From the NCBI GenBank assembly GCA_015075225.1, contig JABTUQ010000005.1:1-64000 (forward strand): a stretch of DNA of 64,000 bases, written 5' to 3'. This stretch comes from Burkholderiales bacterium. Lineage in GTDB: Bacteria; Pseudomonadota; Gammaproteobacteria; Burkholderiales; Nitrosomonadaceae. Numbering within the stretch: position 1 is the stretch's first letter; each line of letters opens with the position of its first letter. The notes beneath the pieces were generated by a model. That model was not told where the DNA came from, did no database searches, and saw nothing but the letters and a program-made list of their open reading frames with translations. Of the stretch, positions 9,051 to 19,600 are shown in pieces. The position numbers and the translations under genes were made by a program.

Positions 9051-9896
9051 TTACAGCAAATAGACAAAAATAAACAACCCAAGCCAGACCACGTCAACGA
9101 AGTGCCAGTACCAAGCGACACCTTCAAAACCAAAATGGTGCTCTGGTTTGAAATGACCTGACAGACATCTGAAGAAAATTGTAATTAGCATAATTGTGCC
9201 GACTGTTACGTGAAATCCATGAAAACCAGTCAACATGAAAAAGGTGGAACCGTAGGCACCACTAGTCATTTTCAAGTTTAATTCTGAATATGCGTGAGAA
9301 TATTCATATACTTGAAAAAATAAGAATGTCACACCCAGTGCGATAGTTGCAAATAACCACAACTTTAAAGCACCACGATCATTCTTTTTTAATGCCCAGT
9401 GAGCAAGGGTAAGTGTTACACCAGACGTTAAAAGTAATAAAGTATTAATCGCTGGAATTCCCCACGCCCCCATTGGAGTAAACTTCTCATCAAATCCCGG
9501 ACCAGCTGTTGGCCATCCCCCAGAAAAACCGGGCCAGAGTAATTCTTGATCAGCACCTGCTAACCAAGGTACCGAAAGTGTGCGCATGTAAAACAATGCA
9601 CCAAAAAACGATGCAAAAAACATAACCTCAGAAAAAATAAACCAACCCATACTCCATCTAAATGACTTATCCTCTTGAGCTTTATATTTACCAGCTTCAC
9701 TCTCAAGCGCCACTTCTCGAAACCAGCCATAAATCAAAAAGGCCAGGATCGCTAAGCCAGTAATCAGCATACCGTAACCAAGCGGCATCTTATTCATGGT
9801 AAATGCCGCTCCAAACCCCATAAAAAACAGGGCAGTAGAGCCTATGATCGGCCACTTGGATGGGGAAGGCACATAATAACCCGTTCCTTGACTCAT
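9051..9896 (-). CDS. ctaE: cytochrome c oxidase subunit III
   Basis: This 281-residue membrane subunit of the aa3 oxidase has seven hydrophobic segments. Family blocks include RWSMGWFIFSEVMFFASFFGALFYMR (helix III with the conserved glutamate, about residues 79-104), FFMLTGFHGFHVTVGTIML (about 219-237) and the C-terminal WYWHFVDVVWLGLFIFVYL. The gene has a strong GAGGAGGAAG Shine-Dalgarno sequence before ATG at 9896. It follows the DUF2970 gene, the usual betaproteobacterial order. No frame damage. Confidence 0.97.
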   Translation of the reverse strand: MSQGTGYYVPSPSKWPIIGSTALFFMGFGAAFTMNKMPLGYGMLITGLAILAFLIYGWFREVALESEAGKYKAQEDKSFRWSMGWFIFSEVMFFASFFGALFYMRTLSVPWLAGADQELLWPGFSGGWPTAGPGFDEKFTPMGAWGIPAINTLLLLTSGVTLTLAHWALKKNDRGALKLWLFATIALGVTFLFFQVYEYSHAYSELNLKMTSGAYGSTFFMLTGFHGFHVTVGTIMLITIFFRCLSGHFKPEHHFGFEGVAWYWHFVDVVWLGLFIFVYLL

Positions 9897-9920
9897 TTAA
9901 TCTTCCTCCTCGTTATTAAC

Positions 9921-10141
9921 TTAACCTGTTACAAGCTTGACTACAGTCAAAACACTAAAAATAAAAATAACACCGCCAATCAACCCTCCAATAATTACTT
10001 GAATTGGCTTAATTTTGGCAGCATCGTTTTCTAAATCAGTTTTTTTTCTAACTCCAATAAATGAAAAAAAAACCGCTTCTGCTACCTGTAATACTGAAGC
10101 TTTTCAGATTCTTGATTTAACAAATCTGATTTTGTTTTCAT
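9921..10141 (-). pseudogene. DUF2970 small membrane protein of the oxidase operon, frameshifted
   Basis: Starting at ATG 10141 the frame reads MKTKSDLLNQESEK and then leaves the reading frame. In the next frame the sequence continues KASVLQVAEAVFFSFIGVRK, then TDLENDAAKIKPIQVIIGG and a C-terminal hydrophobic helix ending at TAA 9921. This is the DUF2970 pattern: a short N-terminus, an AVxxSFxGVRK block, a DxxRLxPxxVI-like block and one transmembrane helix. Correcting one missing base near 10098 gives about 73 residues, the normal family size. DUF2970 genes sit between ctaG and ctaE in many betaproteobacteria, as here. The lesion may be a sequence error. Confidence 0.7.
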
Positions 10142-10160
10142 TTAATTTGTCCATTCCAAC

Positions 10161-10680
10161 TTAATCCGCTTTTATTTTGAAAAAAGTATATGAAATTGTA
10201 GCCGAACGAAGATCTTCAGGAATTTCAGGATCTATCAAAAACCTCACGGATAGTTGCTAACTTCTTTCCCTTGTAACTCCTGTTTGGTAAACAAAACATT
10301 CTATTTTTTCAAATATCTTTCAAGATTTTTAGGGCTATAGCTTGGAATAGCTTGACCTACCTGCAAATCATCAGATTCATTACTGATTTCATACGCAACT
10401 TCAACCAGTTTTCCCGGGTTTAAACTGATGCTTGACTGCAAAGGTTTAAATTTCAAGGAAGATCACGTACATTTGCATCCAGCAAAGATCAACCACCCTT
10501 GTGTTATCTATCTCCGTATTTCTTGCCACTCCATCCGGACGGATCAACTCGTTTATACCAGTTACTTCACAGAATTTTTATATAACGGCACAAGGGCGTA
10601 ACTAAAACCGAACATAAATACGCTAAAATAAGCAACTTCTTTAATATATCTATATTGGTCTTGGTTACTTCTTGTTTCAT
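10161..10680 (-). pseudogene. ctaG: cytochrome c oxidase copper-assembly protein CtaG/Cox11, multiply frameshifted
   Basis: CtaG/Cox11 delivers copper to the CuB site of subunit I. The ATG at 10680 overlaps the stop of the preceding small ORF (ATGA). The sequence opens MKQEVTKTNIDILKKLL, then shifts frame repeatedly. Read across frames it gives the Cox11 blocks FSYALVPLY, FCEVTGINELIRPDG, DANVRDLP, GQAIPSYSPKN, the copper-binding region around ECFCF, LIDPEIPEDL and SYTFFKIKAD. I count at least eight places where restoring one base to a homopolymer run (for example GG from G, a longer T run at CFCF) restores the frame. As written it encodes nothing functional. Either a poorly read patch or a decayed gene. 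Extent is about the normal size (about 173 codons). Confidence 0.8.
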
Positions 10681-10790
10681 CGTGGTTTAAATATAAATGT
10701 TGCTATATAAACGACTGCCGCTATGGCAATCAGAATTAACGCAGTTTTTATCTTTCTGCGCCTTAATTCTTCTTCCTTATCTTGAGACAT
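10677..10790 (-). CDS. cytochrome oxidase small assembly protein (37 residues)
   Basis: This short gene, too small for most gene finders, lies between ctaD and ctaG. It encodes MSQDKEEELRRRKIKTAL followed by a single hydrophobic helix (LILIAIAAVVYIATFIF) and a basic end. A charged N-terminus, one membrane span, a position between ctaD and ctaG, and a stop overlapping the ctaG start by ATGA match the small assembly protein annotated in this slot in Burkholderia-type oxidase operons. It is in frame and undamaged, unlike the two genes after it. Confidence 0.75.
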   Translation of the reverse strand: MSQDKEEELRRRKIKTALILIAIAAVVYIATFIFKPR

Positions 10791-10803
10791 TGAAATTACC
10801 TGT

Positions 10804-12381
10804 TTATTTTACGACAGGCGGAGTTTCAAAACTGTGATAGGGCGCTGGTGACGGCAAATGTGTCCACTCCAGAGTGGTAGCACCATCCCATGTCTTGTCA
10901 GCAGCTTTCTCGCCACCCCTTGCACATTTAATAACAATGTACACAAATAGAAGCTGAGTCAGCCCGAATCCGAATGCTCCAATACTAGAAACCATATTGA
11001 AGTCAGCAAACTGCAATGCATAATCCGGAATTCTACGAGGCATGCCTGCTAATCCGAGGAAATGCTGCACAAAGAAAGTCAGGTTAAAGAAAATCATCGA
11101 TAACCAGAAGTGCCACTTGCCCAGTGTTTCGTCGTACATGTGGCCTGTCCATTTTGGCAACCAGTAATAGGCGCCTGCAAACAAGGCAAACAAAGCACCC
11201 GACACCAGCACATAGTGAAAATGTGCAATAACATAGTAGGTGTCTTGTACCTGAATATCTATTGGCACAATCGCACACACTACGCCACTAAATCCACCAA
11301 TAACAAACAAGAATATAAATCCAATCGAAAATAACATCGGGACTTCGAAAGTCATTGAACCTTGCCACATGGTTGCTGTCCAGTTAAAAATCTTCACACC
11401 CGTCGGCACAGCAATCAACATGGTTGCATACATGAAAAATAGCTGGCCAACCACAGGCATACCGGCTGTAAACATATGGTGCGCCCAAACAAAACATGAC
11501 AACAAAGCAATTGAGGCCGTTGCATAAACCATTGAAGAATAACCAAACAAAGGTTTGCGTGAGAAGGTTGGAATGATCTCGGAGATAACACCAAAAGCTG
11601 GAAGTATCATGATGTAAACCTCAGGATGCCCGAAGAACCAGAAAATATGCTGGAACATCACAGGATCACCACCACCCGCAGCATTAAAGAAGCTTGTACC
11701 AAAATTACGATCAGTCAATACCATTGTTACTGCACCAGCAAGCACTGGCATTACCAATACAAGCAGATATGCAGTAATTAACCAAGTCCAGACAAACATT
11801 GGCATTTTCATCAATGTCATACCTGGAGCGCGCATGTTCAATATCGTTGTGATGATATTGATTGATCCCATAATTGAGGACATACCCAAAATATGGACTG
11901 CGAACAACATCATATCTGTACCCATACCACCTTGTGTCGATAGTGGAGGGTAGAATGTCCAACCACCCGCTGCGGCACCACCAGGCACAAAAAACGAGGT
12001 AATCAACAATAAAGCAGCTACTGGCAACAACCAGAAACTCCAGTTATTCAGCCGGGCAAATGCCATGTCAGGCGCACCAATCATTAATGGAACCTGCCAG
12101 TTCGCAAACCCCACCCACGCTGGCATAACCGCACCAAACACCATGATCAAACCATGCAATGTGGTAAATGAATTAAATACCTCTGGCTCAAGTATCTGGA
12201 TACCAGGCATAAACAGCTCAGCCCTGATCCCCATTGCCAGGAAACCGCCTACAAACAACATAAAAAGACTGAAACACAAATAAAGTGTCCCAATATCCTT
12301 ATGATTGGTTGTAGTCAACCAGCGCATTATGCCGGTCGGATGGTCATGACCATGACCATGCACATCTTGAATTACAGCCAT
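10804..12381 (-). CDS. ctaD: cytochrome c oxidase subunit I (aa3-type)
   Basis: This 525-residue haem-copper catalytic subunit carries haem a, haem a3 and CuB and pumps protons. It has twelve hydrophobic segments, with the haem a ligand region [15 protein letters not shown], the CuB/Tyr block [17 protein letters not shown] (about residues 240-256 from this start) and the haem a3/a ligand block [15 protein letters not shown] (about 370-385). The start is taken at 12381 rather than at an upstream ATG (12396), because the upstream codons overlap the GGAGGAG Shine-Dalgarno sequence. The N-terminus is histidine-rich (HGHGHDH). ctaC lies 49 bases upstream of this start. No frame damage. Confidence 0.97.
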   Translation of the reverse strand: MAVIQDVHGHGHDHPTGIMRWLTTTNHKDIGTLYLCFSLFMLFVGGFLAMGIRAELFMPGIQILEPEVFNSFTTLHGLIMVFGAVMPAWVGFANWQVPLMIGAPDMAFARLNNWSFWLLPVAALLLITSFFVPGGAAAGGWTFYPPLSTQGGMGTDMMLFAVHILGMSSIMGSINIITTILNMRAPGMTLMKMPMFVWTWLITAYLLVLVMPVLAGAVTMVLTDRNFGTSFFNAAGGGDPVMFQHIFWFFGHPEVYIMILPAFGVISEIIPTFSRKPLFGYSSMVYATASIALLSCFVWAHHMFTAGMPVVGQLFFMYATMLIAVPTGVKIFNWTATMWQGSMTFEVPMLFSIGFIFLFVIGGFSGVVCAIVPIDIQVQDTYYVIAHFHYVLVSGALFALFAGAYYWLPKWTGHMYDETLGKWHFWLSMIFFNLTFFVQHFLGLAGMPRRIPDYALQFADFNMVSSIGAFGFGLTQLLFVYIVIKCARGGEKAADKTWDGATTLEWTHLPSPAPYHSFETPPVVK

Positions 12382-12430
12382 TATTTTCTCCTCCAATCTA
12401 ACGTAATCTAAATATCAACCTGTCAACAAA

Positions 12431-13273
12431 TCAGTTCTTGTTTGAGCCGGATGCCACGAGTGCGGTATTGACAACACCTGCAGATGCACTCTTTTGCTTA
12501 TCCGCAACCCATTGGGTGTATTTTTCCTGTTCCATCACCTCAACAACGATTGGCATGAAACCATGCTCCTTACCGCACAACTCAGCACATTGACCACGAT
12601 ATACACCTGGTTTCTCAACTGAAAACCATGCATCACGGATATAACCTGGGATTGCATCCTGTTTTACTCCCAACGCAGGAACCCACCAAGCATGAATGAC
12701 ATCATTTGCGGTCATTAAAATTCTGATTTTTTTTCCAACTGGCACCACTACACGATTATTAACCTCAAGCAGATATTCTTCTCCTTTTGGAGCCTGGTTA
12801 CGTATCTGATCCTGCGAGGTAGACAACTGACTATAAAAACTGATGCCTTCTCCCTCTCCCTGAATATAATCGTAACCCCACATCCACTGATAACCAGTTG
12901 CCTTGATTGTGATATCAGACTCGCTGGTATCCTTCATTTCAATAACTGTTTTGGTTGCCGGCCATGACATTGCCACCAGAATCAACACCGGAATCGCAGT
13001 CCAAATAATTTCCACAATCGTGCTGTGATGAAAGTTGGCTGCTTTATAACCAACTGACTTACGGTGCTTCACAATGGAATAACCCATCACACCAAAAACA
13101 CCAATAAAAATCACCAGACAAATCCATAGAGCCAGGATGTGCTGATCATAGATTTGTTGTGCAATCGGAGTTTGCGGCTCAGGTAAATTATATTTACTTG
13201 ACATCGCCGCGCCAGAATAAAAACCAAACGCGACCAAACCCGACAGCATTGCCATCAACTTACTACCATTCAT
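12431..13273 (-). CDS. ctaC: cytochrome c oxidase subunit II
   Basis: This 280-residue subunit carries the binuclear CuA centre that accepts electrons from cytochrome c. It has a signal-like N-terminal hydrophobic segment (residues 7-25), two membrane helices (about 48-70 and 90-108) and a periplasmic cupredoxin domain. The CuA ligands are visible as VIHAWWVP and CAELCGKEHGFM in the last third. There is no fused cytochrome c domain. It is the first gene of the operon. The leader has a run of seven G just before the start that can serve as a ribosome-binding site. Confidence 0.97.
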   Translation of the reverse strand: MNGSKLMAMLSGLVAFGFYSGAAMSSKYNLPEPQTPIAQQIYDQHILALWICLVIFIGVFGVMGYSIVKHRKSVGYKAANFHHSTIVEIIWTAIPVLILVAMSWPATKTVIEMKDTSESDITIKATGYQWMWGYDYIQGEGEGISFYSQLSTSQDQIRNQAPKGEEYLLEVNNRVVVPVGKKIRILMTANDVIHAWWVPALGVKQDAIPGYIRDAWFSVEKPGVYRGQCAELCGKEHGFMPIVVEVMEQEKYTQWVADKQKSASAGVVNTALVASGSNKN

Positions 13274-13718
13274 ATCTTACCCCCCCACATTAATTACTTA
13301 ATTAATACCTGCTTTTCTTCTGTAACCAACTAAAAATAGTAATAAACCACCCGCCAACTTCGTTGGCCTATGTCTCATCCCCTATCTGCGTCAAAAATAA
13401 ATATATAAATCAGACAAGAATTTTGGGGGAAATCTTAACATTCGAAAGCGACCAGCACAAGAAAGAAAATCATGATTCTTATAGGAAAATTACCATACTG
13501 ACGCTATGGTGATTACCTGTTTTTTATCTCTGACACCCCTCATCTGCATATTTCGTATACCACCCATGGAGTTATCTCTTCTCTCTATTCAGCTGCTCTC
13601 CTGTTTCCGAGAAAGCTCCACAAATACCCTTCTATTAATATGGATTTAACTTTACCCCTCACACTCATCAGAGTTTTCACAAACCCATGACGCATGAAAT
13701 TAAAAAACAGCATTTAAT
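13274..13718. other. 445-base intergenic region upstream of ctaC
   Basis: This AT-rich spacer between the tilS stop and ctaC must hold the oxidase operon promoter on the minus strand. I found no convincing -35/-10 pair, no open frame with family resemblance and no strong inverted repeat. Confidence 0.4.
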
Positions 13719-15069
13719 TTAATCAGGATGCCAACTTACGTCCAATCCGATATTTCCTTTAGCTATTTGAAAATTGCAATCAACACCAATTCCGGCCACC
13801 CAGACCAGCTGATCATCACAAAAAAGCAATGGCAGTGTATTTCGCATCCAGGGTGCGAGTTTGGTTTCCTGCAGAATTTTTTTCAGACTACGGCGCGGCC
13901 GCTTGCAATCAGGCTGAAATCGCTCTCCGCCAGTTCTTGCGCGGATCGTTATTATTCTCTGATTTAATTTTGAAAGATCAATTCCTCTGCCGTGTTGCTG
14001 CACAAATTCAATCACCCCTTAAGGGCTTTATTACCAAACGTGGCTCACCTTGCCAAATAACGGGTTCAAGCGAGGCGGGCGATGATTCAGCCGACATAAA
14101 TTCAACCGACCCTTGGTAACAGCGAATTGCCAGATTATCCACCACGAAATAAAAGCGGTTATCAGCTTCAATACTATTTAACTGACGCAGAATTTCTTCA
14201 AGCTTCCTAGAATTAGGTAACCGAGCTTTATGCTGCCCGAATAAATAACGCAGTAAATTCTTGGCACGAGCATGCTCAAGACTACGCATTTTTTGTAAAG
14301 ACAATTTGCCGGCAATCGTTGCATTTTCAGCATCAATCCTTGCCAGCTCATCCACCAAATGTGCTACTTCGCCTAAATGCCGAGCGGAACGGGAAAGTGT
14401 CTTGCGATACGCCGGGTAGCGCTCTTCCAGCATGGGAAAAATCCGGTGGCGCAAAAAATTACGATCATAGGAAACATCCTGATTGCTTTCGTCTGTAACC
14501 CAGGACAAACCATTTTGCTCGGCAAAATACAAAATTTCTGAACGGGAAATATTGAGTAAAGGTCTGAATAATATTGTGTTTTTACTCAGATCAAGCAATC
14601 TGATTGTAGGCATGGCGCCAAGTCCCTTAACACCCGCGCCACGCAACAACTGGAGCAACAACGTTTCGGCCTGATCATCCTGATGCTGCGCCAGAACAAC
14701 ATAATCCGCCCGAATATTCTTGTAGATCTGGTAGCGCGCTTCCCTGGCAACTGCCTCCAGACTCTGCTGTGGCTGCTTACGAATTTTCAGATGGTGTATG
14801 GTCAGGGAAATGCCCAGACTGTCGCAAATTTTCTGGCAAAAAGCACTCCATTGACCAGAATGCACGCTGATACCGTGCTCGACATGAACTGCCGCCACTT
14901 TTAATTGCATTGATTTTGCGAATTGTGCGAGCAGGTGCAGCAATACGACCGAATCCACACCACCGCTTAATGCCACTACAAGACGATCACCAGATTGAAC
15001 TTGAGCACACAGATTCTGAAGAAAGCGATCTGTAATATCAGCCAGGCTGGTTGATTTTGAACTTACCAT
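13719..15069 (-). CDS. tilS: tRNA(Ile)-lysidine synthase, one frameshift
   Basis: TilS attaches lysine to C34 of tRNA-Ile(CAU), changing its decoding to AUA. It is essential in most bacteria. The ATP-binding P-loop reads [17 protein letters not shown] (about residues 31-47 from ATG 15069). The middle carries [21 protein letters not shown]. After LVIKPLRG the frame breaks near 14012, and the TilS C-terminal domain continues in the next frame with [20 protein letters not shown] and [10 protein letters not shown], ending at 13719. Restoring one G in the run at that point joins them into about 450 residues, the normal length. The start overlaps the accA 3' end. An alternative ATG lies at 15087. 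Confidence 0.9.
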
Positions 15070-16006
15070 AGCCCAACAACCGATCAAGGCGCCTTTGCAG
15101 CAATGTTTCCTGGGGAATATCCTGCAGCTTTCGAAGTGATTCCTGTAATGTCTGCCTAACGGATTGCATCAGCGCAGGATAATCCCGATGTGCGCCGCCA
15201 ACAGGTTCTGGAATAACATTGTCTATCAAACCCATTTCCTTGAGCCGATCTGCTGTAATCCCCAATATTTCGGCTGCGTCAGATGCCTTATCGGCACTTT
15301 TCCACAAAATAGAGGCACAGCCCTCGGGTGAAATTACCGAATAGGTTGAATATTGCAACATCAGGCTGTTATCGCCCACAGCAATTGCCAGCGCACCACC
15401 TGATCCGCCTTCACCGATAATCACGCAAATAATCGGGATTCTCAGCCCAGCCATAACATAAAGATTCTTGCCAATAGCTTCAGATTGCCCACGCTCTTCA
15501 GCATCGATGCCTGGATAGGCTCCTGGCGTATCAATGAATGTAATCAAAGGAATCGAGAATTTTTCAGCCAGGCGCATCAACCGGAGTGCCTTACGATATC
15601 CCTCGGGCTTGGGCATACCGAAATTACGGCGAATTTTCTCTTTGGTATCCCGGCCTTTCTGATGCCCGATTATCATGACAGTCTGGCCGTTGAATCGCGC
15701 TAATCCCCCTACAATAGCCTGGTCATCCGAGAAATTTCTGTCACCGTGCAACTCTTCGAAGTCAGTAAATAAATATTGCACATAATCAAGCGTATAAGGG
15801 CGCTGAGGATGCCGTGCCACCTGTGAAATCTGCCAAGGAGTGAGTTTGGCATAAACACTTTTGGTCAACCCCTGACTTTTTGCCTGTAACCGGGCAATCT
15901 CAGCCGAAATATCCAGCGCAGAATTATCCTGGGCGTAGCGCAGTTGCTCTATTTTTGCTTCAAATTCTTCAATACCTTTTTCAAAGTCTAGAAAGACGGT
16001 TTTCAT
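15038..16006 (-). CDS. accA: acetyl-CoA carboxylase carboxyltransferase subunit alpha
   Basis: This 322-residue subunit works with AccD to transfer the carboxyl group from biotin to acetyl-CoA, the first step of fatty acid synthesis. Conserved blocks are the N-terminal coiled region with DISAEIARL, then [30 protein letters not shown] (about residues 93-106), [11 protein letters not shown] (about 118), [22 protein letters not shown] (about 157-178) and [11 protein letters not shown]. Length is normal. It probably forms an operon with tilS, whose start lies inside its 3' end. No frame damage. Confidence 0.97.
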   Translation of the reverse strand: MKTVFLDFEKGIEEFEAKIEQLRYAQDNSALDISAEIARLQAKSQGLTKSVYAKLTPWQISQVARHPQRPYTLDYVQYLFTDFEELHGDRNFSDDQAIVGGLARFNGQTVMIIGHQKGRDTKEKIRRNFGMPKPEGYRKALRLMRLAEKFSIPLITFIDTPGAYPGIDAEERGQSEAIGKNLYVMAGLRIPIICVIIGEGGSGGALAIAVGDNSLMLQYSTYSVISPEGCASILWKSADKASDAAEILGITADRLKEMGLIDNVIPEPVGGAHRDYPALMQSVRQTLQESLRKLQDIPQETLLQRRLDRLLGYGKFKINQPG

Positions 16007-16146
16007 GCCTGCAAATTAGGTTAAAAGGGCGATGATACAGGATTTAGCCTGCATCGTTCACCGCCCAGAAATAGACAAAAAGAACTATTTGCAGACAGAA
16101 TATCCATCAACATTCTGCTGCACACAATTGAACACAGGATAACTAA

Positions 16147-16284
16147 GGAACCTCTGAAAAACGTCAGCGAGGCAGTCAGTTCAAGGCAAAATCGGCAAAA
16201 AAGCGGGTTTATATGTAATAAATGAGCATTTTGAGCCGATTTTTAACGCAGAAATAATAACGCAGGTAGTGTTTCAGAGGTTCC
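16147..16284. mobile_element. 138-bp MITE with IS5-like ends and CTAA target duplication
   Basis: Terminal inverted repeats begin GGAACCTCTGAAAAAC on the left and GGAACCTCTGAAAC on the right (read inward). They are flanked by direct CTAA repeats at 16143-16146 and 16285-16288. A 4-bp YTAR duplication is typical of IS5-group transposition. The interior has no open frame, so this is a non-autonomous miniature element. It fills most of the accA to copZ spacer. The same terminal sequence recurs alone at 55258-55275 and 59698-59715. Confidence 0.75.
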
Positions 16285-16313
16285 CTAATGCTTTTTTGAA
16301 TCAAATATCTTTC

Positions 16314-16523
16314 TTATTGCTTGACTACCTCGAACCCGGCATCTTTTATTGCCTGATCAAGTGCTCCGTCTTCAAGAGGAATATCATGCTGAATCACCGC
16401 CTGCTTATCTGCGAGAGACACCTCAACACTGTTTACTCCCGGTATTTTCGCCAGCACGGCTTTGACACTACTAACACAGCCCCCACAGGACATTCCCTTG
16501 ATATAAATTGTGGTCGTTGACAT
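16314..16523 (-). CDS. CopZ-like heavy-metal-associated domain protein
   Basis: This is a 69-residue single HMA domain with the metal-binding loop GMSCGGC (residues 10-16) and the ferredoxin-like beta-alpha-beta pattern (KAVLAKIPGVNSVEVSLADKQAVI), ending AIKDAGFEV. Such proteins carry Cu(I) in the cytoplasm and hand it to P-type ATPases or regulators. No copper ATPase or CueR-type regulator lies next to it, so it acts in trans. It is divergent from the aas-like gene. Confidence 0.85.
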   Translation of the reverse strand: MSTTTIYIKGMSCGGCVSSVKAVLAKIPGVNSVEVSLADKQAVIQHDIPLEDGALDQAIKDAGFEVVKQ

Positions 16524-16654
16524 AAAAAACCTCTTCTATCAAAAAGGGAAAATATACGCATTCGGCCCTGAATAATCCATCTCATGTTAAATGGGCTACG
16601 GTTTCCGGTCAGCATTCCCTATAATCCAAAGGTCACTATCCGAGAAGGTTTGCC

Positions 16655-19600
16655 ATGCACCCAAGTCAATGGAAACTGCTTTCGAGCAGACGTTTTTTGC
16701 CCCTTTTCTTCACCCAGTTTCTGGATGCATTCAATGACAATGTTTTCAAGAACGCACTGGTCATTCTGATCACCTACACTACAGCAGAAAATGCGGGATT
16801 GAACCCACAAATCATGGTAACTCTGGCGGCGGGCATTTATATCCTGCCGTTTTTTCTGTTTTCTGCACAGGCCGGGCAGCTGGCAGACAAATGGGACAAG
16901 GCACGGCTGATTCAGTACGTCAAGTTTGCTGAACTGGTGTTACTGGGGGGAGCGGCCATCGGCTTTTATCTGGATAGCGTCTTGCTTTTGATTATTCTGC
17001 TATTCCTGATGGGAATACAGTCCACTTTTTTCGGCCCTCTCAAATACAGCATCTTGCCGGATCAACTGCATCAGGATGAATTGATCAGTGGTAATGCGCT
17101 GATTGGAGCCGGAACATTCATTGCCATCCTGATCGGCACTATCATGGGCGGCCTGTTTATCCTGGGTGAAAATGGCGGAATCATTATTTCCAGCCTGACG
17201 ATCGGGGCAGCGCTGGCAGGCTGGTTATCCAGCCTGTTTATCCCCCCGGTTCATCCGGCAGCAGCGGACACAATCGTGAACTGGCGCCTGCTTGAGGAAA
17301 CACGCTCAATCATCCACCAGGTGCGCCAGAATCGCACCGTTTATCACGCCATTCTCGGGGTTTCATGGTTCTGGTTATTCGGCGCCACATTTCTGTCGCA
17401 ATTCCCCACCTTTGCCAAAGATGTCATCGGCGGCGACGAACAAGTCGTCACGCTGTTCCTGACTATCTTCTCGATCGGCATCGGCATCGGTGCACTGTTG
17501 TGTGACAAATTGCTCAAAGGCGAAGTGGCCGCCACCTATGTCCCCCTCGGCATTCTGGGCATGACCGTTTTCACCATCGACCTGTACTTTGCCAGCACAT
17601 CACTCGTACCTGCAGCAGGTGGCGCACTCATCGGGGCGCGGAGCTTCATCGAATCATTCGCGCACTGGCGCATCCTGCTGGATCTGCTGGCAATTTCGAT
17701 AAGCGGCGGGCTTTACATTGTGCCGCTGAATGCCATCATCCAGAGCCATGCCGAGCCTTCCCACCGTTCGCGCGCCATTGCCGCCAACAACATCATGAAT
17801 GCCTTGTTCATGGTAGTTTCTTCGGTAGCCATCAGTGTCATGCTGGCACTGGATTTCACCGTTCCCGAGGTATTCCTCACGACTGCATTGCTCAATGGCC
17901 TGATCGCGATATATGTGGTAAGGCTGTTGCCATATGAACTGGTGAAATCTGTCTTGCAATGGGGATTCCACACCTTCCATCGCCTGGAAATCAACGGCCT
18001 GGAACATTACCGGCAGGCAGGAGAACAAGTGCTGATCGTTGCCAATCATCTATCGTTTCTGGACGCAGCCCTGCTCAGCACATGCTTTCCCGACCGGCTA
18101 TGCTTTGCCATCAATTCCACCATTGCGCGCAAATGGTGGGTGAGGCCATTCCTGTTCCTGGCAGACACTGTTGCCATTGATCCCACCAACCCGCTTTCCA
18201 CGCGCCAGCTGATCGAGCGCGTCAAAAAGGGCGACCGGGTAGTCATTTTTCCCGAAGGCCGCCTGACCATGACTGGATCGCTCATGAAAATCTATGAAGG
18301 CCCGGCCATGATAGCGGAGAAGGCGGGTGCCAAACTGCTCCCGGTCAGTCTTTCGGGTCCGCAATACACACCTTTTTCCAGGCTGAAAGGAAAGGTGAGA
18401 ATGCACTGGTTTCCCAAAATCAGCGTCTCGATCATGCCGCCAGAAAATTTTGAGCTACCCGCCTCCGCTCGTGGTAAACGCCGTCGTCGTGCCGCCGGAT
18501 TAAAATTGTACGACCTCATGACCACGGCAGCTTTCCAAAGTAACATTATCCGGCAAACCCTGTTCCAGTCGCTGCTCGATGCCGCTGCCACTCACGGTGG
18601 AAAACACCTCATCGTAGAAGATGTCGAACGCCATCCGTTGAACTACTTCCAGCTGATTACGCGCAGCTTCATTCTCGGCATGGTGCTGCGCTGCCATACC
18701 CGCACACAGGAAAATGTGGGCATCATGCTGCCGAATATGGCGGGCAGCCTGATCAGCTTCTTCGCACTGCAAGCGTTCGGCCGCGTGCCTGCCATGCTCA
18801 ATTTTTCTGTTAGCCCCAAAAATCTGGTTTCTGCTTGTCACACTGCGCAGATCCAGACCATCATCACAGCACGCAAATTCATCGAAGCCGCAAAACTGAC
18901 TGGCCAGGCTGATAGCCTGAAAGCACAAAAAATCACCCTGATTTATCTGGAAGATCTGCAGCATGAAATACGCTGGTGGCACAAACTGGCAGGCATGGCG
19001 GCAGGTCTGCTACCAGAAATTGCCTACCGTTATACCGCTCCCCGGCGTGATCCGGATGCACCCGCCGTTATCCTGTTCACTTCCGGCTCGGAAGATATCC
19101 CCAAAGGCGTGGTGCTTAGCCATACCAACCTGCAGGCAAACCGCTTCCAGACATCCGCCCGCATTGATTTCGGCCCGACCGATCTGGTATTCAATGCCCT
19201 GCCGATCTTCCATTCTTTTGGATTGACCGGCGGCATCCTGCTACCGGTCCTGTCCGGCATCAGGGTCTTTCTGTACCCTTCACCATTGCATTACCGGATC
19301 ATTCCCGAGCTGATCTACGACACCAACGCAACTCTGTTGTTCGGCACGGATACCTTCCTGGCCTGGTATGCGCGTTACGCTAATGCCTACGATTTTTACA
19401 GCATCCGTTATGTATTTGCTGGCGCTGAAAAATTGCGGGAAAGCACACGCAGATTCTGGTCTGAAAATTTTGGCGTACGTATTTTTGAAGGCTACGGCAC
19501 CACCGAAACCTCCCCCATCCTCAGCCTGAACACGCCCATGCATCATCAGCCCGGATCAGTGGGCCGCCTGTTGCCTGGCATTCACAGCCAGCTGGAACCC

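Noticed and set aside
16597..16625. TATAAT before the LplT-Aas fusion gene as a sigma-70 promoter
   Set aside because: The -10 hexamer is perfect but no acceptable -35 is found at 16-18 bases.
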